Source: Halorientalis pallida (GTDB lineage Archaea; Halobacteriota; Halobacteria; Halobacteriales; Haloarculaceae). Taken from it: a stretch of DNA of 64,000 bases. Below the pieces are notes generated by a model. The model was not told the DNA's origin. It was given only the letters and a program-made list of their open reading frames with translations, and did no database searches. Within the stretch, counting starts at the first letter, position 1; each line of letters starts with the position of its first letter. Shown piece by piece: positions 7,152-15,920 of this stretch. The stretch covers positions 191,001 to 255,000 of the forward strand of contig NZ_RDFA01000002.1 of the NCBI RefSeq assembly GCF_004118325.1, read 5' to 3'. The translations under genes and the position numbers were made by a program.

Positions 7152-9356
7152 ATGGTACTACCGTTGCAGGCGGGTGACACCGTCACGCGCCCGACGATGT
7201 GGCAGATCAGCCACATCGGTGAGGTCGTCTTCTATTACTTGGCGGCGCTGACGATCGCAGTACTCATTTGGGGTGTGTACCGGCGGTTCGATCGGTACGC
7301 ACAGGGTGACGAGGACTGGTTCGAGCGCATGGACGACCTCGGCGGGCGGATCCGCGAGGCGACCAAGATCGTCTTCACGAACGAGAAACAGTTCGACCGT
7401 GACCTCTACGGCGGGCTGATGCACTCCTTTATTCTCTGGGGCTTTCTGACCCTGCTCATCGGGACGACGATCCTGGCCATCGACATGGACGTCCTGGAGA
7501 AGGGCGGGAAGCTCCTGACGGGTCAGAGCTTCTCCATCTTCAACGGGGACTTCTACCTCTCTTACTCCCTCGTGATGGACTTCATGGGCCTGCTGTTCGT
7601 CGTCGGGATCGGCATGGCGCTGTATCGGCGCTACGTCGTCCGGAACGAACGGCTCTGGGGCCCCAACTCCAGTCTGGAGGACCACCTGTTCATCTGGTCG
7701 CTGTTCCTGCTCGGCGTCGGCGGGTTCGTCACCGAGGCGATCCGGATTCTTGGCACCAGCGCCACCCGTGACGTGTCCTTCGAGACCGTCAGTTTCGTCG
7801 GCTGGTTCCTCAAGGACGTGTTCGCAGCCGCCGGGATGACCCCCGCGATGGCGACGGCCGCCTACCCGCTCGCCTGGTGGTCCCACGCCATCATCGCGTT
7901 CGTCTTCATCGCGGCGATCCCCTACGCCAAGCCGTTCCACATGATCTCGTCGTTCGCCAACGTCGTCACGCGCGACGAGAAAGCCGGCAAGCGTCTGCCC
8001 GGCATCCCCGCCGATCTGGACGCCGACACGGGCGCTGAATCCATGGATTCGTTCTCCTGGAAGGAGATCCTCGACCAGGACGCCTGTACGAAGTGTGGTC
8101 GCTGTACCTCGGTCTGTCCGGCCAACGCCTCCGGCCGCAACCTCTCGCCGCGGGACGTGATCCTCGACCTGAAGAACTACCGCGAACACGTCGACAAGGG
8201 CGGTGACGAGAAAGACATCGTCGCCGATTCGGACGACGCGGTGATCCAGGCCGAGACGATGGAGTCCTGTATGGCCTGCATGGCCTGCATGGACGCCTGC
8301 CCGGTCGAGATCGAGCACCTCAAGACGTTCACCCGGCTGAACCGTCAGCTCACCGACGAGGGCGAGATCCAGCCCAGCCTGCAGGACGTGTTCCAGAACG
8401 TCATGCAGAAGGGCAACACCTTCGGTAACAGCCAGCGGTCTCGTGGCGACTGGACCGAGGATCTGGAATTCGACGTGGCCGACGCCCGCGAGGAGGACGT
8501 CGAGTTCCTCTGGTACGTCGGCGACTACCCGTCCTTCGACGACCGGAACAAGCAGGTCGCCAAGTCCCTGGCGAAACTGTTCCAGGAGGCCGACGTGGAC
8601 TTCGGCATCCTCTACGACGACGAGGTCTACGACGCCAACGACATCCGTCGCGTGGGCGAGGAGTTCCTGTTCGTCGAGCAGGCCGCGACGATGGTCGAGA
8701 ACTTCCAGGACGTCCACTTCGAGAAGATCGTCTGTACCGACCCCCACTCGTTCAACACGTTCAAAAACGAGTATCCGGAGGTCGACTTCGCGGAGTTCGC
8801 CGACGACCCGATGATGGACTTCGACATCGAGGACGACGAGTGGGACCCCGACGCGGGCATCTACCACTGGACCCAGGCCGTCGAGGAACTCGTCGACCGC
8901 GGGAAACTCGGCCTGCGCGGGAACGAACTCGACTACACCGTCACGTACCACGACCCGTGTCACCTGGGTCGGTACAACGACGAGTACGCGGCGCCGCGTG
9001 ACCTGATCCGCGCGACGGGCTGTGACCTCCACGAGATGCCGCGCAACCGCGACGACTCGTTCTGTTGCGGTGGCGGTGGCGGTGGCCTCTGGATGGAGAT
9101 CGAAGAAGAGGAGAAACCCAGCGAGGAACGCCTCCGGGAAGCGCTGGAAGATACGGAGGCCGGCAACGCCGTCGAGAAGTTCGTCGTCGCCTGCCCGATG
9201 TGCATGACGATGTACGAGGACGGCCGGAAGACCGGCGACTTCGAGGACGACATCGAGATCGTCGACGTGGCCGAACTGCTCGTCGAAGCCGTCGAACACG
9301 ACGGCGTCAGTGCCGGCGCGACCGCCGGCGGCGAGTCCGCGCCCGCCGACGACTAG
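7152..9356 (+). CDS. membrane-bound heterodisulfide reductase-like Fe-S oxidoreductase (EMO type)
   Basis: This 734-residue protein fuses three parts. Residues 1-290 form a cytochrome b/NarI-HdrE-like membrane domain with about five helices and histidines placed for haem. Residues 305-390 carry two 4Fe-4S motifs, CTKCGRCTSVCP and CMACMACMDACP. Residues 480-710 are HdrD-like CCG domains; only the C-terminal one keeps a full ligand set (CHLGRY, then FCCGGGGGG, then CPMC), the first being degenerate. This architecture matches proposed ETF:(methyl)menaquinone oxidoreductases, which pass beta-oxidation electrons from electron-transfer flavoprotein to menaquinone. No etf genes are adjacent, so that role is inferred from architecture. 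A small acidic tail follows residue 710. Confidence 0.85.
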   Translation: MVLPLQAGDTVTRPTMWQISHIGEVVFYYLAALTIAVLIWGVYRRFDRYAQGDEDWFERMDDLGGRIREATKIVFTNEKQFDRDLYGGLMHSFILWGFLTLLIGTTILAIDMDVLEKGGKLLTGQSFSIFNGDFYLSYSLVMDFMGLLFVVGIGMALYRRYVVRNERLWGPNSSLEDHLFIWSLFLLGVGGFVTEAIRILGTSATRDVSFETVSFVGWFLKDVFAAAGMTPAMATAAYPLAWWSHAIIAFVFIAAIPYAKPFHMISSFANVVTRDEKAGKRLPGIPADLDADTGAESMDSFSWKEILDQDACTKCGRCTSVCPANASGRNLSPRDVILDLKNYREHVDKGGDEKDIVADSDDAVIQAETMESCMACMACMDACPVEIEHLKTFTRLNRQLTDEGEIQPSLQDVFQNVMQKGNTFGNSQRSRGDWTEDLEFDVADAREEDVEFLWYVGDYPSFDDRNKQVAKSLAKLFQEADVDFGILYDDEVYDANDIRRVGEEFLFVEQAATMVENFQDVHFEKIVCTDPHSFNTFKNEYPEVDFAEFADDPMMDFDIEDDEWDPDAGIYHWTQAVEELVDRGKLGLRGNELDYTVTYHDPCHLGRYNDEYAAPRDLIRATGCDLHEMPRNRDDSFCCGGGGGGLWMEIEEEEKPSEERLREALEDTEAGNAVEKFVVACPMCMTMYEDGRKTGDFEDDIEIVDVAELLVEAVEHDGVSAGATAGGESAPADD

Positions 9357-9494
9357 CGGACTCACGTTTCCGTCGAGGACGGTCGACGTCACGGGACCGC
9401 GAGATCGTATTCGAGACGGGGGGTGCGCTGCCGACGACTCACCGCGTGAAACGCTCGTGGGTATTTTACTAGCATGTTCTGAAGTACAGCCCGA

Positions 9495-10064
9495 ATGTCA
9501 GGGCAGCAGAACGATTCCGGACAGGGAACACAGCAGCACGGCGGGCAGAACCAACCGAGAGCGGGAGCGGGCAACGGGGCCAGTCCGTCACGCACCCAGC
9601 AGGCGTCGGTCCCGCTGCTGGACGGTGAGGAGGTACTGATCGACGCGCGACCGGCGTGGTCGGCGTACAGCATCCACCTGCTGGTCGCGGTCCTCGTGTT
9701 CGTCGGCGGGCTCGCGGCCGGCGACGAGGCCGTGATCGCCGGGTTCCTCGTCGCAGGCCTCATCGGCGGGTACGTCTTCTACCAGCGCCGGAAAGTCAGG
9801 TACGTCGTCACCGATCGGCGGATGATGAAGCTCACGGGCATCTCCTCGAAGGCGTCCAACGAGGCGTGGATGCTCGACGTGCGCGGCCTCCAGACCGGCG
9901 CGTCGCTGATCGAGCGCCTGCTCGGGCACGGCCACATCGTCGTCTCGACGGACATCCTCTCCTCGGGCTTCGGCCGGTTCCAGGGCATGACGTTCGGCGG
10001 CATCAGTAACTACGAGGAGGTCGCCGCGGTCATCCGCGAACGGCAGAACGAACAGAAGATGTAG
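9495..10064 (+). CDS. membrane protein with bacterial PH-like (bPH2) domain
   Basis: The product is 189 residues. A Gln/Gly-rich disordered N-terminus (1-40) precedes two membrane helices (about 56-90) and a C-terminal YdbS-type PH domain: KVRYVVTDRRMMKLTGISSK, then DVRGLQTGASLIERLLGHGH and IVVSTDILSS. Members of this family are membrane-anchored and of unknown biochemical function. TATTTTACT about 30 bp upstream is a good TATA candidate. Its stop is adjacent to the stop of the convergent HalOD1 gene. Confidence 0.8.
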   Translation: MSGQQNDSGQGTQQHGGQNQPRAGAGNGASPSRTQQASVPLLDGEEVLIDARPAWSAYSIHLLVAVLVFVGGLAAGDEAVIAGFLVAGLIGGYVFYQRRKVRYVVTDRRMMKLTGISSKASNEAWMLDVRGLQTGASLIERLLGHGHIVVSTDILSSGFGRFQGMTFGGISNYEEVAAVIRERQNEQKM

Positions 10065-10346
10065 TCACCCCGACTCGACGCGAACCCATCCCTCCCCGGA
10101 GACGGTGATCCGACAGTCACAGAAGGTGAACCGCGTCGAGAGCGCGGAGAGGTCCCGGTGCGTCCGGTCGAATCCGGGGTCGAACAGGCTGTTGAGGGCC
10201 TTGGCGTCGAGTTCGTCGTCGAGGACGTGATCGAAGTCGTCGACGGCCGTCTCGGTCGCGGTGGCCACGGCACTGACGACGGCGACGGCGGGCATGTCCT
10301 CGGCCTCGGGATCGAATTCGAGACGGATCGTCGACTCGTCGGTCAC
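10065..10346 (-). CDS. HalOD1 output-domain protein
   Basis: The 93-residue product begins with GTG and consists of one HalOD1-type domain: STIRLEFDPEA, AVVSAVATATETAVDDFDHV, LNSLFDPGFDRT, ending TFCDCRITVSGEGWVRVE. HalOD1 is a halobacterial output domain predicted to act in signalling. The start overlaps the stop of the upstream DUF7344 gene by four bases (GTGA), so both are translated from one mRNA, a pairing of regulator and output domain often seen in haloarchaea. Confidence 0.82.
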   Translation of the reverse strand: MTDESTIRLEFDPEAEDMPAVAVVSAVATATETAVDDFDHVLDDELDAKALNSLFDPGFDRTHRDLSALSTRFTFCDCRITVSGEGWVRVESG

Positions 10347-10702
10347 GGCCGCGCTCCACGGTCGGGGTCTGGGTTCGCGAGCAGGTCGTCGAGAGGGACT
10401 GCCATCGGCAGTGTCCGGAGGTCGGCGAGTTCGGCGCGCCGGCCGTCCCAGTGGACCAGTCCGACGGCGTTGAGTTTTGGAAGGTGAACGTGGACGAGCG
10501 CCGAGAGGGCGCGCTGTATCCCGTCGTCCCGTCCCCGTGTGTTCGGTGCCAGCGTCCGGGCTAGCTCCGAGGTGGTGACTGGGCCGCCGGCCGCCCGGAG
10601 ATGGCGGAGCAACCGGCGGCGCTGTGGGTCCGCGAGTGCGGCGAACACCGCAGTCCGCCGTCCGGAGTCGTCTCTCGAGTGCGGTGGTTCCGTGGGAAGC
10701 AT
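10343..10702 (-). CDS. DUF7344 winged-helix regulator
   Basis: The 119-residue product contains an ArsR-like winged helix: FAALADPQRRRLLRHLRAAG, TTSELARTLA, then ALVHVHLPKLNAVGLVHWD, the last being the hallmark of the haloarchaeal DUF7344 domain. The ATG at 10702 is preferred over one 13 codons upstream, because the extra residues are basic and unlike the family. It is translationally coupled to the HalOD1 gene. The same domain occurs twice in the protein at 41147-42277. Confidence 0.8.
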   Translation of the reverse strand: MLPTEPPHSRDDSGRRTAVFAALADPQRRRLLRHLRAAGGPVTTSELARTLAPNTRGRDDGIQRALSALVHVHLPKLNAVGLVHWDGRRAELADLRTLPMAVPLDDLLANPDPDRGARP

Positions 10703-10803
10703 AGCCTCGGTACGCCGCAGGCGGCAATCAGTCGACTGCATGAGGCGTCAGGGCGTATTAGTTGGTCTCCGGGCGTGTCACGAGATGGCACGGTCGGGAA
10801 CCG

Positions 10804-11451
10804 TCATCGCGGGCTGTCGAGCAGGATTCGCTCGAGGACAGTCGCGATGCCGCGGCGGAGTCGCTCGGAGACGGCCTGTTCGGAGACGCCGAGGTCGGCG
10901 GCGATGGCCGCGAGCGTGACGCTCCGTGGGATGTCGAAGTAACCGCGCTGGGTGGCTTCGACCAGCGTCTCGTACTGGACGTCGGTCAGTCCGAACGGGT
11001 TGCCGGTGCCGGGCGTCTCGGCGGTGGCGACGCGCTCGAGCGTGTAGTCGATATCGTTGTCGTGGCAGAACGCGGTGAACTCGCCGAGGCCAACGTGATC
11101 CTCGAATCGGACGCGGACGCCCCACTCGGCCTCGCCGGTGACACGGAGGACAGAGGCGTTCGCCGCGGCGAGGCCGGCGGCGAACTCCTCGACGGGGGCG
11201 GCCCACTCGACGCGAAAGCGGGCGCTGTCGACCGCCCGGTCGAGCGTCTGGACCGACTCGACGCTGGGGTCGGCCGCCAGTCGTCCCTCGATGCCGTCGA
11301 GATCGTCCCCGTGGCCCCGGACGTAGGGCATGACGCGTTTCGCGATCGGGACGACCCGTTCGAGTTCGATCTGTAGCGCCGGCTGATCGGCGATCAGCCG
11401 ACCGAGTGCGAACGCGTCCGCCGCGATGGTGAACTCGGCGATGACGCTCAT
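10804..11451 (-). CDS. Bat-type HTH_10 transcriptional regulator
   Basis: The product is 215 residues. Residues 1-150 resemble the BAT domain that precedes HTH_10 in bacterio-opsin-activator proteins (EFTIAADAFALGRL, ARFRVEWA, VRVRFEDHVGLGEF). Residues 155-210 are the HTH_10 domain: LTDVQYETLVEATQRGYFDI, TLAAIAADLGVSEQAVSERL. The family binds DNA and often senses redox, light or metabolic state through partner domains, but this one has no PAS or GAF. The ATG at 11451 is chosen because the long upstream extension lacks family similarity. It stands alone, divergent from the CPBP gene. Confidence 0.88.
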   Translation of the reverse strand: MSVIAEFTIAADAFALGRLIADQPALQIELERVVPIAKRVMPYVRGHGDDLDGIEGRLAADPSVESVQTLDRAVDSARFRVEWAAPVEEFAAGLAAANASVLRVTGEAEWGVRVRFEDHVGLGEFTAFCHDNDIDYTLERVATAETPGTGNPFGLTDVQYETLVEATQRGYFDIPRSVTLAAIAADLGVSEQAVSERLRRGIATVLERILLDSPR

Positions 11452-11563
11452 ATCGCCACTTCGGCGGCGAAGGCAAAGTCGTTCGTTGGTGGTCGAGTGG
11501 ACTGTCTCGCCGGCAGAACTGCAGGTAAAACCGTATTTCGCTCGACGGTGAACGTCGAGGTGC

Positions 11564-12331
11564 ATGGCCGAACCGACGGACGGTCCGGATCGGACGGACA
11601 CGCGGACGGGGGATCGACGGGGTGGATCGCGACCGAAACGCATCGTAGTCGCGGTCGGGCTGACCGTCTTCGCCGCCATCTGCAGCGGCCTGTTGCTCGT
11701 GCCGTCGCTGTTCCTGCCCGTGACGGTCGCGACGGTCGCCCTCACGCTCGGGCTCGCCGAGCTGGGCTTCGGTATCGCCGCGCTGACGTTCGTCCAGGCG
11801 ACCGGCCGTGGCGTCGGCTACGTGGGGCTGGCGGTGCCGGACCGCGGTCGACTGGTGGCGTCCGTCCTCGGTGGCGGCGTCGCGCTGTTCACCGTCCGGT
11901 CGGTCGCACTGCTGGCCGCTCTCCAGCTGGGCGGTCCCCTGCTCCCGAGCCGAGTCACGGAGGTGCCGATCGATCCCCAGGCGCTCGTGCTCGCGATGAT
12001 CCCGCTGTCGCTGTTCGTCGTCGCACCCTGTGAGGAGGCGCTGTTTCGAGGCGTCGTCCAGCAGTATCTCGGGGAGGTGATGTCGAGTGCCGGTGCGATC
12101 CTCGGTGCGGGCGTCCTCTTCGCGGTCCTGCATCTCCCCTCGTATCTGACCTACTCGACGGGCTGGGTGGTCGTGATGGTCACCATCGTATTCGTCGTCG
12201 GCCTCGGCTTCGGCTACAGCTACGAGCGGACTGGCTCCATCTGGGTGCCCGTCGGGTTGCACGGCCTCTACAACGCCCTGATCATGGCCAGCGGGTACCT
12301 GCTGCTAGAGTTCGGTGTGGTGACCCGCTGA
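11564..12331 (+). CDS. CPBP family intramembrane metalloprotease
   Basis: This 255-residue membrane protein has about seven helices and the CPBP (Rce1/Abi) signature. Motif 1 is CEEALFRGVVQQYLG, with the paired glutamates and arginine, and motif 2 is the FAVLHLPSYL segment with a conserved histidine; the C-terminal GLHGLYNAL supplies a further family histidine and asparagine. Members cleave CAAX prenyl proteins or mature bacteriocin-like peptides; in haloarchaea the substrate is unknown. An N-terminal charged stretch of 25 residues precedes the first helix. It is followed by hemB on the same strand after 39 bp, with hemB having its own likely TATA-like GTTTTTGCC region. Confidence 0.88.
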   Translation: MAEPTDGPDRTDTRTGDRRGGSRPKRIVVAVGLTVFAAICSGLLLVPSLFLPVTVATVALTLGLAELGFGIAALTFVQATGRGVGYVGLAVPDRGRLVASVLGGGVALFTVRSVALLAALQLGGPLLPSRVTEVPIDPQALVLAMIPLSLFVVAPCEEALFRGVVQQYLGEVMSSAGAILGAGVLFAVLHLPSYLTYSTGWVVVMVTIVFVVGLGFGYSYERTGSIWVPVGLHGLYNALIMASGYLLLEFGVVTR

Positions 12332-12370
12332 AACAGTGCGTTTTTGCCGATACCGGTGATACGCTCGGGC

Positions 12371-13351
12371 ATGAACCTCACACACCGGCCCCGCCGGCTC
12401 CGGCGGGACGGTATCCGCTCGCTCGTCAGCGAGGTCGACCTCTCGGCGAGCGACCTGATCGCCCCCGTATTCGTCGACGCGACGACCGACGACCGCGAGC
12501 CGATCCCCTCGATGCCGGGCCACGAGCGCGTGCCCGTCGACGAGGCCGTCGCCCGCGTCGAGGAGATCCGCGACACCGGCGTCGAGGCGGTCGTCGTCTT
12601 CGGCATCCCCGAGTCGAAAGACGCCCGGGGCTCCCGGGCCTGGGCCGCAGACGGCGTCGTCCAGCGCGCCGTCCGGGCGATCACCGACGAGACCGACGCC
12701 TACGTCATCACCGACGTGTGCATGTGCGAGTACACCGACCACGGGCACTGTGGTGTCGTGGAGGAGAACGCGGCCGAAGATCCCACGCTCACGGTGAAAA
12801 ACGACGAGACGCTCGATCTGCTGACGAAGACGGCGGTCTCCCACGCGGAGGCTGGCGCGGACATGGTCGCGCCCTCCTCGATGACCGACGGGATGGTCGG
12901 CGCGATCCGCGAGGGACTGGACGGTGCGGGCTACCCGGACGTGCCGCTCATGAGCTACGCGGCCAAGTACGAGAGCGCGTTCTACGGCCCGTTCCGGGAC
13001 GCCGCCGACGGGGCACCAGCCTTCGGCGACCGCCGCCACTATCAGATGGACCCCGCGAACGCCCGGGAGGCCACACGCGAGGTCGAGTTGGACGTGAAAC
13101 AGGGGGCAGACGTGCTGATGGTCAAGCCCGCCCTGCCCTATCTGGACGTGGTGAGCGCGGTCCGCCGGGAGTTCGACCACCCCGTCGCGGCCTACAACGT
13201 CTCCGGGGAGTACGCCATGCTCCACGCCGCCGCCGAGAAGGGCTGGCTCGACCTCGAAGCCGTCGCCCACGAGTCGCTGTTGTCGATCAAGCGGGCCGGT
13301 GCCGACCTCATTCTGACCTACTTCGCCGAGGACGTGGCCCAGGAGTTGTGA
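12371..13351 (+). CDS. hemB: porphobilinogen synthase (delta-aminolevulinate dehydratase)
   Basis: The 326-residue product carries all class motifs. The zinc-site cysteines C117, C119 and C127 are in [13 protein letters not shown], and the two Schiff-base lysines are K199 ([15 protein letters not shown]) and K252 ([12 protein letters not shown]). It condenses two 5-aminolevulinate molecules to porphobilinogen in the cytosol. The matching aminomutase gene hemL lies at 25697-27037, so two early tetrapyrrole steps fall in this window but in separate transcription units. The start at 12371 is preferred; nine extra codons upstream do not resemble HemB. Confidence 0.97.
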   Translation: MNLTHRPRRLRRDGIRSLVSEVDLSASDLIAPVFVDATTDDREPIPSMPGHERVPVDEAVARVEEIRDTGVEAVVVFGIPESKDARGSRAWAADGVVQRAVRAITDETDAYVITDVCMCEYTDHGHCGVVEENAAEDPTLTVKNDETLDLLTKTAVSHAEAGADMVAPSSMTDGMVGAIREGLDGAGYPDVPLMSYAAKYESAFYGPFRDAADGAPAFGDRRHYQMDPANAREATREVELDVKQGADVLMVKPALPYLDVVSAVRREFDHPVAAYNVSGEYAMLHAAAEKGWLDLEAVAHESLLSIKRAGADLILTYFAEDVAQEL

Positions 13352-13356
13352 CAGAC

Positions 13357-13455
13357 CGGCGTTGCACGGCCGCCGGTTTCGGTCGGTTTCTGAGCCGGAA
13401 AGAGTCGGCCAGCCTTCAAGTCTCGGGCGACCGAACCGGCGGCCGTGCAACGCCG
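13357..13455. repeat. long inverted repeat spanning the start of the DUF4129 gene
   Basis: The left arm 13357-13385 and right arm 13428-13455 are reverse complements over 28-29 bp with one single-base deletion, around a 42-bp loop. The arms include CGTTGCACGGCCGCCGG and its complement. The right arm contains the GTG start codon at 13445 and the first codons of the downstream gene. In RNA this would be a very stable stem that sequesters the start; in DNA it could be a terminator for hemB or a regulator site. Confidence 0.8.
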
Positions 13456-14110
13456 TCCGCCCCTCGTCGCCCTGGTCGCCCTCTCGGCCGCGCTGGCGTT
13501 CGCCGTCGGTGCGACCGCCGTCACCGGTCTGGATCCACCAAGCGTCACGAGCGGCCCGGGGAACACGACCGATGCGAGCGCGAACGCGACCAGCGGTGGC
13601 GGCCCCGGAGGGAGTGATCCCGGTGGCGTCGGGCTGCTCGGCCCCGTCGGTGGGATCTACGGCGTCGTCGCGGGGCTACTCCCCGCCGTGAGCCCCCCGT
13701 TCTTGCTGGTCGTCACCGCGCTGGTCGTCGCCGGTCTCGCGCTGGCCGGACTGCGACGCTACGGGAGCGAGTCCGACGAGCCCGCGGAGCCGGAGGTGCG
13801 AGTCGACCCCGAAACCGGCGACGACGGCGGGACCGATGCGGGCCCACTGGTCCCGGACGCCGCCCCGGACAACGAGGTGTACCGCGCCTGGCGAGCCATG
13901 GTGCGGGAACTCGACGTGCCCTGCGGCGAGGCCACTACGCCCCGGGAGTTCGCCCGCGAGGCGATCCGGGCCGGCGCGGCCACCGAGCCTGTCGAGCGGC
14001 TGACCGACCTGTTCGACCGGGTGCGCTACGGCGCGGCGGAGCCGACCGAGGACCGCGAGGAACGCGCTCGCGACGCGCTCGCAGCGCTCGACAACGGGGG
14101 TGAGGACTGA
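13445..14110 (+). CDS. DUF4129 domain membrane protein
   Basis: The product is 221 residues: an N-terminal hydrophobic signal or anchor (about 6-27), a Gly/Ser/Asn-rich extracellular stretch with NTT and NAT sequons (35-60), a second helix (about 75-98), and a cytosolic DUF4129 domain (about 140-215, NEVYRAWRAMVRELDVP, TTPREFAREAI, RVRYG). It is the first gene of a four-gene operon with DUF58, all overlapping by one or four bases. DUF4129 proteins often accompany DUF58 and MoxR ATPases in surface or stress complexes, though in archaea no function is proven. The GTG start lies inside the right arm of a long inverted repeat. Confidence 0.8.
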   Translation: MQRRPPLVALVALSAALAFAVGATAVTGLDPPSVTSGPGNTTDASANATSGGGPGGSDPGGVGLLGPVGGIYGVVAGLLPAVSPPFLLVVTALVVAGLALAGLRRYGSESDEPAEPEVRVDPETGDDGGTDAGPLVPDAAPDNEVYRAWRAMVRELDVPCGEATTPREFAREAIRAGAATEPVERLTDLFDRVRYGAAEPTEDREERARDALAALDNGGED

Positions 14111-14640
14111 TGCGCCGGGTCCTGCTCGCTGTCGGGTTCGCGTCCACGGCCGCCGGGGCGGTGCTGGTGTTCACGCCGCTGTCGGTCGGCGGGAGCGGAC
14201 TGGCGGTGGCCGTCCTCGTCGGCTCGGCGCTGTTGGCGGGCGGCGTCGGCGGGCTGGCCGCACTCGACCGCTCGTCGACGACGGTCGCTGGCGGGTCGCT
14301 CCCGGACCCCACCGACAGGGGGCGGCCGGTGCCCGGCGACGATATCGACCGGCAGTTGGCAGCCCTCTCGACGCGGGAGGCGGACGAACGGGCGCGGTTG
14401 CGGGCACGGATCGAGACCGTCGCCGTCGGCGTCCTCGCCGACCGATTCGACTGCTCGCGGGCGGAAGCGCGCGAGCAGCTGACGGCGGGCGACTGGACGG
14501 ACGACGACGCCGCACTGGCCTTCTTCGAGGAACGGCCGCCCTCGCGTCGGGACCGGGTGCGGACCGTGTTGCGCGGCGAGCCGACGTTCTCGCGGCGAGC
14601 TCGTGCCGCGCTGGCGACACTGCGGGAGGTGAACGGGTGA
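14110..14640 (+). CDS. DUF7269-like membrane protein of the DUF58 operon
   Basis: This 176-residue product has two N-terminal helices (about 3-26 and 31-53), followed by a charged cytosolic region with helical pattern (ALSTREADERARLRARIET, DRFDCSRAEAREQLTAGDWT, DDAALAFFEE). I recognise it as the kind of protein usually encoded between DUF4129 and DUF58 in haloarchaea (DUF7269, from memory). The start shares one base with the preceding stop (TGATG), and its own stop overlaps the next start (GTGA), indicating tight co-translation. No enzymatic motif is visible. Confidence 0.7.
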   Translation: MRRVLLAVGFASTAAGAVLVFTPLSVGGSGLAVAVLVGSALLAGGVGGLAALDRSSTTVAGGSLPDPTDRGRPVPGDDIDRQLAALSTREADERARLRARIETVAVGVLADRFDCSRAEAREQLTAGDWTDDDAALAFFEERPPSRRDRVRTVLRGEPTFSRRARAALATLREVNG

Positions 14641-15920
14641 GCGGGACGGTCCAGCGGACCGGGCGGTGGCGCGGGCTGAGCGCCGCGGCACTGCTCGTCG
14701 GCGCGCTCGGGCTCCTCACCTGGACACCGGCACTGCTCCCCGTCGCCGCACTGGCGGTCGCACTGCTGGCCTACGGACGCGTGGTCGCGCCGCCGGCCGG
14801 GACGCTCGCGCTCACTCGGTCGGTCGACGACCCCGACCCCGACCCCGGCGACGAGGTGACGGTCCGGCTCACGGTCGAGAACGTCGGCGACCGGACGATT
14901 CCGGAGTGTCGGCTGGTCGACGGCGTGCCGCCCGCACTCCGGGTCGTCGACGGCGCGCCGAGTCTCGGGACGAGCCTGCGACCCGGCGGAACGGCCACGC
15001 TGTCCTACACGGTCGAGGCCGCCTCGGGCATCCACGAGTTCCAGCCGGCGACGGTCCTCCTCCGGGACGCCGCGGGCGTGATCGAGCGGCGGGTCGAGGT
15101 CGCCGCCGACGACGCGACGGAGCTCGGTGAACCGCCGCGGCTCGACGACGGCCAGCGGCTCCCGCTCCGGGCCGCGAACGCCCGCTTCGCCGGCCGACGG
15201 ACCGTCGACGGCTCCGGAGACGGGCTAACCTTCCGGACGATCCGGGAGTACCGGCGGGGTGATCCGCTGAGCCGGATCGACTGGCAGCGGCGAGCCCGGG
15301 CGGGCGAGCTGGCGACGGTCGAGTTCCACCCCGAACGGTCGCTTCCGGTCGTCCTCGTGATCGACACTCGCCCCGTCGCCGCGGTGGCACCGAGCCCGGA
15401 GGGCGAAACCGCGGTCGAGCGGTCGCTGTCGGCGGCTGCCGCGCTGTTCGGCGGGCTCTCGGCCGACGACCACCGCGTCGGCGTCGCGACGCTCGGCCCC
15501 GAGAGAGCGTGGCTCGCGCCCGGTCGCGGGCGCGCACACGAGCAGCGCGCACGGGAACTGTTCTCAAATTCGGTCGAGCGCGGGGGAGACGACGGGGCCG
15601 GCGGCGCGGCGAGCGATGCGACCGACGCCGGTCGCGGGTGGCTCCGCGAACGGCTCCCCGGGACCGCCGAGGTGATCGTGCTCACGCCGGCGGTCGACGA
15701 CGCCGTCGTTGGGTTGATCGAGGGCGTCGCCGCCCTGGGAACGCCGGTCAGTGTCGTCAGTCCGGACCCCACGGCCGAGAACACGGCGGGCCGGACGCTC
15801 GCGCGGTTCGAGCGCCGGGACCGACTCGCGGACGTTCGCGCCAGCGGCGTCCCCGTCGTCGACGTGGGGCCGAGCGAGGGGGTCGAACGGGCGCTGGCGA
15901 CTGCGGGGTGGTCGCGGTGA
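14637..15920 (+). CDS. DUF58 domain-containing protein
   Basis: The 427-residue product starts at a GTG overlapping the previous stop. It has two N-terminal helices (about 13-45), an extracellular-type beta domain (60-150, DPDPGDEVTVRLTVENVGD, RTIPECRLVDGV), and then the DUF58/von Willebrand-like domain (about 190-420) with the signature TFRTIREYRRGDPLSRIDW and the VVLVIDTRP strand. In the DUF58-MoxR systems of bacteria such proteins are clients or partners of MoxR AAA ATPases. No MoxR gene lies in the adjacent sequence, which is unusual. Function in haloarchaea is unknown. Confidence 0.85.
   Translation: MSGTVQRTGRWRGLSAAALLVGALGLLTWTPALLPVAALAVALLAYGRVVAPPAGTLALTRSVDDPDPDPGDEVTVRLTVENVGDRTIPECRLVDGVPPALRVVDGAPSLGTSLRPGGTATLSYTVEAASGIHEFQPATVLLRDAAGVIERRVEVAADDATELGEPPRLDDGQRLPLRAANARFAGRRTVDGSGDGLTFRTIREYRRGDPLSRIDWQRRARAGELATVEFHPERSLPVVLVIDTRPVAAVAPSPEGETAVERSLSAAAALFGGLSADDHRVGVATLGPERAWLAPGRGRAHEQRARELFSNSVERGGDDGAGGAASDATDAGRGWLRERLPGTAEVIVLTPAVDDAVVGLIEGVAALGTPVSVVSPDPTAENTAGRTLARFERRDRLADVRASGVPVVDVGPSEGVERALATAGWSR

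Noticed and set aside
7158-9392. A 744-residue open frame antisense to the Fe-S oxidoreductase
   Set aside because: High GC and the codon pattern of the sense gene keep the antisense frame open. The sense frame has complete Fe-S and CCG motifs; the antisense has Val/Asp/Gly-rich sequence without domains.
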